Of a stretch of DNA of 20,816 nt, positions 14,710-20,816 are shown piece by piece. Position numbers and translations under genes: made by a program. Under the pieces are notes generated by a model, which did not search any database, was not told the DNA's origin, and saw only the letters and a list, made by a program, of their open reading frames with translations. The stretch is from the NCBI RefSeq assembly GCF_900753045.1, contig NZ_CAADXO010000003.1:1-20816 (forward strand), written 5' to 3'. The stretch is from an uncultured Phascolarctobacterium sp. (GTDB taxonomy: Bacteria > Bacillota > Negativicutes > Acidaminococcales > Acidaminococcaceae). Within the stretch, counting starts at the first letter, position 1. Each line of letters opens with the position of its first letter.

Positions 14710-15955
14710 AATCGCTGCAATGCTCCTCGATAATCTTTGCTAGCTGGTGAATATCCGTTTCCGAACGCTTTTCGGCAATCTGCATCAGGTGCTTTACGTC
14801 CAGCAGAATGCCCTGAATATGCTCGTACTCCTTGCCTCTGCCCTCGCCGGCCTCCTTCCACAGCGCCACAGCCTCGCCGGCATAATGCAGCGCACCTGCG
14901 TTTTCCTCCGCCCAATGGTTTTTGTCGAACGGCATGAGGAAGGCGTTGTAGATAACGCTGTCCGGATTTTTGAGGTCCGCCTGCGCATCAATGTATTCGC
15001 CGTAGGTTATCTGCTTGTTGATTGAAGACGATTCCGGCAAATCGAAGGGGTTCTTCGTCGCGCCGTATTTATAGTATTTCGCGTCAAGTACATAAATATT
15101 ATTGTTATGCAGCATAATAGTATCAGGCTCCAGCTTGGAGTTATCGTACTCCTTGTCGCTGCGCGCCAGCTTCCACTTCGTCTTGGGGAAGTAGCGCTGC
15201 TTGTCGCTGATGCCGAAGGCCGTGTCAATCATCTTCTCCCAGACGTATTCGAACCTGTTCGTGCCAAAGGTAAAGCTCGTTTCCCGCAGGCCCTCGTCAG
15301 GCTCGTTGTTGATGATTTTCAGCATATTGGCGAAAAGCATCTTATTCGCATCGTTGAAGGTACGGCACAGCTTCTCCTGCAGCGCAGCGCTGAACCATTG
15401 GCGATGGAACGGGATTTGCGGCTTGGGCGGTTCGTAATCCGTGAACAGCCAGCCGAAGCGCAGAAAGCTCAGATAAACGCAATACTGATGAATCAGGGTA
15501 ATCAGATCATTTTCGTTGATAACGTTCTTCTTCGTGATAAAGTCCAGATAATAGATATCCGCTTCCTGAATAACAGGCTTCTTCTGCTTAATCGTGCGGT
15601 TCCAATGGATTTTTCCGCGCTTGGAGGAGGCGTATTCCACGATGCCCTCCTTGTAGTAGCCTCGGGTGACGAAGTCCTTGATGATGTAGATATAGGCGTA
15701 CAGCGGCGAATCCGTCGCTGCATCCCTTTGCTGCACAAAACCGCTTTTGCTGTCCTGCTGGTTGCTGTAGAGCGCCAGCGTGTGGAACAGCAGCAGCAAA
15801 TCCTCGCGCAGCAGCTTATCATCAGCCTCCGGCGCCAGTGCGTAGCCCAGCGGAAAGGAAACCGTGTAGTTTTTGCCGTCAAACTCCAGGCCTACAAAGG
15901 TGTCGGTTTTCCTGTTGGTGTTAATATGGCATCTGTCCTTGAGCAAGCTGCTCAC
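14693..15955 (-). CDS. LlaJI-family (McrC-like) restriction endonuclease subunit R2
   Basis: A 420-residue nuclease subunit of a LlaJI/McrBC-type restriction enzyme, expected to bind the AAA+ subunit encoded just upstream and cut DNA. The C-terminal PD-(D/E)XK core shows an upstream glutamate in EYVWEKMID (E240), the aspartate in LEPDTIM (D278) and the D-A-K motif in YVLDAKYYK (D291, K293). The N-terminal part (about 1-200) lacks motifs I recognise and probably contacts R1. The longest start is a GTG overlapping the R1 stop as GTGA, but GAGGAG abuts it directly; the TTG at codon 4 (15946) has GAGGAG eight bases upstream and may be the true start. G+C content is clearly higher than in the two methyltransferase genes. 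Confidence 0.87.
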   Translation of the reverse strand: MSSLLKDRCHINTNRKTDTFVGLEFDGKNYTVSFPLGYALAPEADDKLLREDLLLLFHTLALYSNQQDSKSGFVQQRDAATDSPLYAYIYIIKDFVTRGYYKEGIVEYASSKRGKIHWNRTIKQKKPVIQEADIYYLDFITKKNVINENDLITLIHQYCVYLSFLRFGWLFTDYEPPKPQIPFHRQWFSAALQEKLCRTFNDANKMLFANMLKIINNEPDEGLRETSFTFGTNRFEYVWEKMIDTAFGISDKQRYFPKTKWKLARSDKEYDNSKLEPDTIMLHNNNIYVLDAKYYKYGATKNPFDLPESSSINKQITYGEYIDAQADLKNPDSVIYNAFLMPFDKNHWAEENAGALHYAGEAVALWKEAGEGRGKEYEHIQGILLDVKHLMQIAEKRSETDIHQLAKIIEEHCSDYGQAD

Positions 15956-17700
15956 TCCTCGCTTGCCGGTTCTTGGTCCGGATTATCTGCGTCAGCGTCC
16001 TCTGCTGCCTCCGCGGGTTCTTCATCCGCAGCTTGTGGCTGCTCCGCTGTCAGTTCAAGCATCCGCTTTTGCATTTCGTTGTAAACCTCGGGCACCAGCA
16101 CTGCCTTCAGCGGATCTTCTGCATTTTGCTTTTCAATCTTAGCCTTTGCTGCATCCTCGTAGGCTTCGATTACGGAAGAAAGGCCTTCACTGCAGTTACT
16201 GAAAAGAGCCTGCCTGCCCAGCTTAAAGGCATCGTCCCACAGGTATTTGAGCACCTTTTCCGCAAAGCGCTTTGCATTATCCAAGTCGTTATCCGTGGCG
16301 AAGTACACGCCAAGGCTCTTGTCATCCGTACCGCCAAAGCCAAGACTAGGATTGTCATGCATTTTCTTGTTGACGGTTTGGGCGAATACGCCCCAGCTGA
16401 TTTCGCTGTTGGGGAGATGTTTGTTGACGTGAGCGGTATTTAAATCGAATTTATTGGGGATGTGCTCCATCTGCCAGCGGCGTTGGAAGGCGGTGTCCAT
16501 GGTGAATACGTTTTGGTCGGAGGTGTTCATGGTGGCGACGATAGTGAGGTTAGGGGGAAGTTTTATAGGCGTGTTAGCTATTACATCTATTGCTTTTCCT
16601 TGGTTTTCCGGTAAACCGCCATAGGCATATTTAGCAATATCAGCATTATAGATGCCATATTTACTTTCACCATCATCTTTTCTATCCAATAACTGGAAGA
16701 TTTCACCGAAGATTGCCGGTGCGTTACCACGATTCAGTTCCTCGATAATGAGCAGACATTTTTGTTCAGGTTCTTCGTAGGCTGTTTTGATAATTTTTGT
16801 AAAAGGACCGGGAACAAACTCATACTGTAGCTTGTTCTCTTTTACCCCTTGTGCATTTTCTACTTCTTTTAGAACAGGCATCAGTTGGCCAATGAAATCA
16901 GAATAGGTGTAGTCAGGATGGAATACTACGCGAACTTTGCATTGTTCATTTGTTATTTTGCTTTCGTATTCATCTTCTACTTTGTAGCTTTTGCCACAAC
17001 CAGGGACACCGTATAGAAGAACGTTGGAAGGAGAAAGAGTGCCTTTAGTAGTTTTAGTTTTATTGTTTAAAACAGCATCCATTTGCACATTTTGATCAAT
17101 TTTTACAATAGTAGAAGTGCTTTTATGAATGAATTTACCGTCAAGTGCTTTCAAATCATCGGAATCAGCTATTGATTCTTTAGGAATTATAAACCAATCA
17201 TATTCAAGACATGCTTGTAATTTTAAAATCACAATATAGTCAGCAGTATGAATCAGTTTTCTAAATTCAACAAAATCGCTATCATCTAAATTCAGAGCTG
17301 ATAACTGTACCTGCTCTTCGTTATTCCTGCCTCTGCGACGCCAAACAGTTGTATAAACGCTTTTCTTTTCTTGTCCAGCGCCAAATCTAATAGTATTAGC
17401 TTTATCCAAAGGCTCAACATTAGAACGATAAATATTAACCTTTATCTGACACATGAAAAATCGTTTTATTGTGTCATCAATATCTTCATGGGGACAAGTT
17501 AAATATTGTGCAGCACAAATATATGGGAAAGCATCTCTTTGAGCTCCGGTTATAGCTATATGTGTTTGATTACCGGTACTATTTTCTTCTCCTATAAGAT
17601 TACTTTTGGCCATTTTCTTTACAATGATGCCATCATACTCGTTATCCAAACTAATGTGTAAATACTTTTTTACTGTGTCTAAAGCAGCATCAAACTCCAT
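15952..17700 (-). CDS. McrB-like AAA+ NTPase, LlaJI-type restriction subunit R1
   Basis: A 582-residue AAA+ protein that should power translocation or assembly of the restriction complex. The N-terminal 220 residues probably recognise DNA. Motifs: Walker A GVPGCGKS (231-238), Walker B CLLIIEELNRGN (315-326), the McrB-type MNTSD signature (391-395) that suggests GTP use, and arginine finger candidates in FQRRW (405-409). The C-terminal tail (about 553-582) is strongly acidic. The ATG follows the methyltransferase 2 stop by 11 bases, with AGGTAGG just upstream; its stop overlaps the R2 start. Composition is not uniform: the coding sequence from 17700 down to about 16560 is AT-rich, then switches to the G+C-richer composition of R2 and of the host genes. 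Confidence 0.9.
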   Translation of the reverse strand: MEFDAALDTVKKYLHISLDNEYDGIIVKKMAKSNLIGEENSTGNQTHIAITGAQRDAFPYICAAQYLTCPHEDIDDTIKRFFMCQIKVNIYRSNVEPLDKANTIRFGAGQEKKSVYTTVWRRRGRNNEEQVQLSALNLDDSDFVEFRKLIHTADYIVILKLQACLEYDWFIIPKESIADSDDLKALDGKFIHKSTSTIVKIDQNVQMDAVLNNKTKTTKGTLSPSNVLLYGVPGCGKSYKVEDEYESKITNEQCKVRVVFHPDYTYSDFIGQLMPVLKEVENAQGVKENKLQYEFVPGPFTKIIKTAYEEPEQKCLLIIEELNRGNAPAIFGEIFQLLDRKDDGESKYGIYNADIAKYAYGGLPENQGKAIDVIANTPIKLPPNLTIVATMNTSDQNVFTMDTAFQRRWQMEHIPNKFDLNTAHVNKHLPNSEISWGVFAQTVNKKMHDNPSLGFGGTDDKSLGVYFATDNDLDNAKRFAEKVLKYLWDDAFKLGRQALFSNCSEGLSSVIEAYEDAAKAKIEKQNAEDPLKAVLVPEVYNEMQKRMLELTAEQPQAADEEPAEAAEDADADNPDQEPASEE

Positions 17701-17711
17701 AAAAACCTACC

Positions 17712-19133
17712 TCATTTCAGATATTGCTTAATAATTCTAGCTATTGCACGACCTAATAATGGAGGAACAGAATTGCCAATCTGCATATATGTTTTAGTAT
17801 ATGCTCCTCTAAAGAAATAATCGTCGGGGTAAGATTGAACTCTTGCAGCTTCTCTTGGTGTTAGTCCTCTAGCCTGTGTAGGGTGTATATACATATTACA
17901 GTCAAACTTCATATGTGCTGTAATAGTTTTACATACTTTGTCATTAACCAGTTTGAAATATTTATCCTTAAAGATGCCATTTCTTCTTGCATAAGGCATT
18001 ATATCTGCGATTTTAGGATCATCAGATCTATCACCTTGGTCTAATCTGGAAAAAATTTCAATATCTCTGTCATTATTATATCTGGCTTTATGATTAAATA
18101 CGCAGTCAACAGTTCTTCCTTGATTAATTAAACTAATATAATCATTGATATATACGACTTTATTCTTCTCGATTTTAAAACCAGTTTCTATACTGCCTGC
18201 TTCAGTTGAATTTTTTATTCTGGAAGCCTTTAATTCTCTCAAACCAAATAAAGCATCCTGTAAAGTAGCAGGCTTATACAGTGAGCTGGATTCTACTATT
18301 TCGGCCATAATTTTTTCGTTGTCTATCCCTAAATTATTGCCTATGTAAATCAATCTCTCCCTGTTTTGAGGAACTCCGTAATCTTTTGCGTTTAATATTT
18401 TATAACTGACAGTATATCCGATATTATTAAAATCCTCGCAAACCTGTTCAGCTACGCCTAACATACCTTTCACGTTTTCCATTACAAAGAACTTAGGCTT
18501 AACCCTTTTTACAACTTCAACATAATCTCTATACAAATGATTACGTGGATCATCTATCAAACGCTGCCTATTAGCCATACTAAATCCCTGACAAGGAGGA
18601 CCACCCACTACAATATCAATACAATCTGTACCTACTAATTGTTCTATGTTGTCAACTACTTCTCTTATATCTCCCAAAACAATATGTTTTCGAGGCGTTT
18701 CCGGATGATTATGAGCATATGTATCAACACAGCATTCCTGTATATCATTAGCAATCCTGGTAATAAACCCTTCTTGGGTAAATCCTAATGATAAGCCACC
18801 AGCACCACAAAACAAATCTATCATCTTTAAAGATTTGTTTGGGACTTCATTACGCACCTTTGCAATATAAGTATTACAGTATTTATTTACTGGACATTTA
18901 GTGCAAGTTTCATCAGAATCATTACAAAATGATGCTAATAGCATAAAAGCCTTTTTTAACTCATTGTTAGTAGTAATTTCAAGATTCAGAAATGCAGCTC
19001 TGTCCCTCAAAAATTCTTCGTCGACATCTTTGGTGAATTTTGCAAAACATTTTTCATAATCAGAATTGAGCTTTTCAAAAGCACTATTGATTATAAGCAA
19101 TATTTCTTCTAAATCATTTTTGAATTTTTTCAT
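17712..19133 (-). CDS. dcm: C5-cytosine DNA methyltransferase 2 with N-terminal Fe-S-type cysteine array
   Basis: A 473-residue DNA (cytosine-5) methyltransferase. C5 motifs in order: I DLFCGAGG (about 106-113), IV GGPPCQGFS with catalytic cysteine C181, VI MENVKG, VIII QNRERLIYIG, IX RGLTPREAARVQ and X QIGNSVPP. The extra N-terminal region of about 100 residues holds C70, C77, C80 and C86, a C-x6-C-x2-C-x5-C pattern identical to the [4Fe-4S] loop of endonuclease III and MutY. Start choice: the frame extends to a GTG at 19142, but the ATG at 19133 overlaps the methyltransferase 1 stop as TGATG and has GGAGAG eight bases upstream. By analogy with LlaJI it would methylate one strand of an asymmetric site while methyltransferase 1 methylates the other. 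Very AT-rich. Confidence 0.94.
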   Translation of the reverse strand: MKKFKNDLEEILLIINSAFEKLNSDYEKCFAKFTKDVDEEFLRDRAAFLNLEITTNNELKKAFMLLASFCNDSDETCTKCPVNKYCNTYIAKVRNEVPNKSLKMIDLFCGAGGLSLGFTQEGFITRIANDIQECCVDTYAHNHPETPRKHIVLGDIREVVDNIEQLVGTDCIDIVVGGPPCQGFSMANRQRLIDDPRNHLYRDYVEVVKRVKPKFFVMENVKGMLGVAEQVCEDFNNIGYTVSYKILNAKDYGVPQNRERLIYIGNNLGIDNEKIMAEIVESSSLYKPATLQDALFGLRELKASRIKNSTEAGSIETGFKIEKNKVVYINDYISLINQGRTVDCVFNHKARYNNDRDIEIFSRLDQGDRSDDPKIADIMPYARRNGIFKDKYFKLVNDKVCKTITAHMKFDCNMYIHPTQARGLTPREAARVQSYPDDYFFRGAYTKTYMQIGNSVPPLLGRAIARIIKQYLK

Positions 19134-20062
19134 CAATGCCACTCTCCAAGAATCTCTAAAGTTCTGCGCACTTCCCTAGCGACAGCATCTGATACATTTA
19201 CTGTTACAGCGTTTCCGAATTGTTTGTACGCTTGTGAGTCTGATACCGGTATAACAAAATCATCATCAAATCCCTGAAGCCTTGCACATTCTCTAGGAAC
19301 TAATCTTCTGACCCTGTCATTTTGTGTCACATAGTTATCCTGACAAGCTCTATGCATTTTAGCCATAGTAGCACATAACGGACGTGCAATTTTTAAATCT
19401 ATTTCGGATTTTCCTACATATCCACCAGTGCCATTAGAAAGGATTGTCGGAAGTATTCTTTCAGAAAGGAAATACTTATCATCAACATCTTTTTCAAGTA
19501 AATCTTGTAAGGTAGTTGTAAGTTCTACACTTTCCGGAAATGCAAAGTCAGCGTTCTCATTCGCAAAACAAACAATATAAGTTCTATTTCTTGTCTGCGG
19601 TACACCATAATGGGCGCTGTTAAGAACTTTTGCAAAAAAAGTATATCCCAATCCTTCCAATATGCGTTGAATTGTTGCAAAGGTTCTTCCTTTATCATGT
19701 GTCTTTAAAGAACGAACATTTTCCAAAACAATCGCTCTTGGTTTATGACCATTTTGAATTTTGTTATTTAAAATCTCTGCTATTCTAAAGAACAACGTAC
19801 CACGAGCATCGTCAAAACCTTGTTGAGAACCCATCATGCTAAAAGGCTGACATGGAAAGCCACCTATCAAAATATCAAAATCCGGAATATCATCAAAGTC
19901 TATTAAATTTATATCTCCTAATTCTATGTGATTTGAATAATTAGCCTTATATGTTTCAACAGCGTATTTGTCAAAGTCATTTGCCCAGATTATATCAAAT
20001 CCGTTATTTATAAAGCCTTGATCAAGGCCACCAATTCCGCTAAATAGCGATACTACTTTCAC
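19133..20062 (-). CDS. dcm: C5-cytosine DNA methyltransferase 1
   Basis: A compact 309-residue DNA (cytosine-5) methyltransferase with little beyond the catalytic core. Motif I is LFSGIGGLDQGF (6-17), motif IV GGFPCQPFS with catalytic C71, motif VI ENV (114-116), motif VIII QTRNRTYIV, motif IX RRLVPRECARLQGF and motif X QFGNAVTVNV. It differs strongly from methyltransferase 2, so the two are not a recent duplication. The start is a GTG with GGGGG seven bases upstream. It is the first gene of the five-gene operon, so modification is made before restriction. The stop TGA overlaps the ATG of methyltransferase 2 by one base. AT-rich like its partner, unlike the flanking chromosome. Confidence 0.94.
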   Translation of the reverse strand: MKVVSLFSGIGGLDQGFINNGFDIIWANDFDKYAVETYKANYSNHIELGDINLIDFDDIPDFDILIGGFPCQPFSMMGSQQGFDDARGTLFFRIAEILNNKIQNGHKPRAIVLENVRSLKTHDKGRTFATIQRILEGLGYTFFAKVLNSAHYGVPQTRNRTYIVCFANENADFAFPESVELTTTLQDLLEKDVDDKYFLSERILPTILSNGTGGYVGKSEIDLKIARPLCATMAKMHRACQDNYVTQNDRVRRLVPRECARLQGFDDDFVIPVSDSQAYKQFGNAVTVNVSDAVAREVRRTLEILGEWH

Positions 20063-20162
20063 TATTTTTCCCCCAACCTTACATAATTTAGATTAGCACT
20101 TTCTTGAGTGTTAACTATGATAATTATTCGAATCATCAACTTCAAGTATTTAATGCTCTTTT

Positions 20163-20171
20163 ATTATATCA
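20163..20171 (-). promoter_or_regulatory. Extended -10 promoter for the restriction-modification operon
   Basis: On the minus strand TGATATAAT (20171-20163) is an extended -10 element. No convincing -35 hexamer lies 17 bases upstream. Predicted start is near 20156, leaving a leader of about 95 bases. The leader includes an imperfect palindrome centred on ATTCGAAT (about 20117-20134), a possible operator. The rest of the 229-base gap (20063-20291) is AT-rich; I see no other gene or clear terminator in it. Confidence 0.5.
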
Positions 20172-20291
20172 TAAACTGATTTTCTTTCCTACATCCTAAA
20201 GAAAAACTTAGGTACTAATTTTAAATATGCACTTTGGTAATTCTTGCTTTCGAAAAATTCTTCCACATATACCTCAATATAATAAATTTTA

Positions 20292-20612
20292 TTATCTTTT
20301 ATTATCCCTCTCCCTCAACACCTTCCTCATAACCCTCTTACGCACCATCGGAGCCTCCTCTCCCATCACCTCCATATTCTTCTCCACAACCCTCCAAAAC
20401 TCCGGCATTTCCTCATCCAGCGCCAGCACCACCTGTCGCAGAGAATAAACATTCACATTCACCTCGCCCCTTTCAATCCTGCGCAGCGAACGCTCCGGCA
20501 CTCCCGACAGCAACGCCAGCTGCGCCTGGTTCAGCTCCTTGTCGGAGCGCAGAGATTCCACGTACTCACCAACAACCTTGGCCAATAAAATGCGTTTATT
20601 ATTTTTTTCCAT
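20292..20612 (-). CDS. Small XRE-family helix-turn-helix regulator
   Basis: A 106-residue DNA-binding protein. The HTH lies at about 17-66, with LNQAQLALLSGVPERSLRRIERGEV as the XRE-type recognition segment; the remainder is a charged helical tail ending in basic residues (90-106). The frame extends upstream to 20750, but the ATG at 20612 has GGAGG seven bases before it and the upstream part is not conserved-looking, so the short form is preferred. It lies 229 bases upstream of methyltransferase 1 in the same direction and could be a controller of the restriction operon. Its G+C is host-like while the operon start is AT-rich, so it may equally be an unrelated chromosomal regulator. No confident promoter was found for it. 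Confidence 0.75.
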   Translation of the reverse strand: MEKNNKRILLAKVVGEYVESLRSDKELNQAQLALLSGVPERSLRRIERGEVNVNVYSLRQVVLALDEEMPEFWRVVEKNMEVMGEEAPMVRKRVMRKVLRERDNKR

Positions 20613-20709
20613 GTAATCGCCTCCATATGGGAATAGCGTATTACATAAATTTATTTTAACGGCTAAATCGGCCACTACTGTCCTATTTATGAATCTTTTT
20701 AATTTTCCG

Positions 20710-20718
20710 TGATATAAT
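20710..20718 (+). promoter_or_regulatory. Outward-facing extended -10 promoter-like element at the right edge
   Basis: TGATATAAT on the plus strand is an extended -10 element without a good -35. The predicted start near 20725 falls in the inverted repeat at 20724-20739. Downstream there is a 5-bp hairpin (GCGGT/ACCGC, 20766-20781) but no start codon with a ribosome-binding site before the window ends, so this may be the leader of a gene beyond the window. Confidence 0.4.
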
Positions 20719-20723
20719 AACCA

Positions 20724-20739
20724 CATCAAGAGCTTGATG
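20724..20739. repeat. Operator-like inverted repeat CATCAAG-AG-CTTGATG
   Basis: A perfect 7-bp inverted repeat with a 2-base centre, immediately downstream of the plus-strand TGATATAAT. Its position over the predicted transcription start and close to an XRE regulator gene makes it a reasonable repressor-site candidate. Confidence 0.45.
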
Positions 20740-20816
20740 CAGTACAACACAGAATTCTGCTATACGCGGTCAACGAACCGCCACAGAAAGGAACTGGACA
20801 ATATAACAACAAAAAA

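Noticed and set aside
14269..20062. Plain type IV McrBC system
   Set aside because: Two linked C5 methyltransferases would create the substrate of a 5mC-dependent McrBC enzyme; the gene order and the R2 sequence fit the LlaJI arrangement better.
20613..20750. 46 extra N-terminal residues on the XRE regulator
   Set aside because: GGAGG seven bases before the ATG at 20612 marks the start; the upstream part includes AT-rich spacer sequence.

Overview
The window reads as a Bacillota chromosome, most likely a gut Negativicutes of the Phascolarctobacterium/Acidaminococcus kind. This assignment is an inference from gene content, gene order (FtsK, RodZ-like, RimO, CinA) and intermediate G+C; no rRNA or other marker is present to confirm it.

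Left part (1-12840), all on the minus strand and apparently one long co-directional housekeeping series. In transcription order it runs: ribonuclease J, an FtsK/SpoIIIE DNA translocase, a RodZ-like membrane HTH protein, a YgiQ-family radical SAM protein, an orphan iron-type substrate-binding lipoprotein, RimO, CinA and a DEAD-box RNA helicase. Spacings are mostly short (1-base overlap to 48 bases). The two larger gaps, after the RNase J gene and after the lipoprotein gene, both hold a degenerate 7-base tandem repeat that begins at the stop codon. A good sigma-A promoter (TTGTCA-17-TATAAT) lies upstream of RNase J.

Middle (12840-14186). A divergent plus-strand unit starts with a second good promoter (TTGACA-17-TACACT), a roughly 190-base stretch rich in hairpins, and a very strong intrinsic terminator. 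A gene for an Rpn/PD-(D/E)XK 'transposase-family' nuclease follows. The stretch before the terminator is either a small RNA or an attenuated leader; I could not match it to a known family.

Right part (14187-20062), minus strand: a five-gene restriction-modification operon laid out like LlaJI. It holds two different C5-cytosine methyltransferases, an McrB-like AAA+ NTPase, a LlaJI/McrC-type PD-(D/E)XK nuclease subunit and a Vsr-like mismatch endonuclease. The genes are tightly coupled (TGATG, GTGA and a 17-base overlap). The expected logic is that the two methyltransferases protect opposite strands of an asymmetric site, the AAA+ protein and nuclease cleave unmodified DNA, and Vsr repairs T:G mismatches left by 5-methylcytosine deamination. 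Notable points: methyltransferase 2 carries an N-terminal cysteine array with the exact endonuclease III/MutY [4Fe-4S] spacing; base composition jumps inside the AAA+ gene near 16560; and three tandem 42-43 base repeats straddle the vsr stop codon, each containing GACGC, the site reported for LlaJI itself. A small XRE-type regulator lies upstream (20292-20612). The right edge (20613-20816) has an outward-facing promoter-like element but no complete gene.
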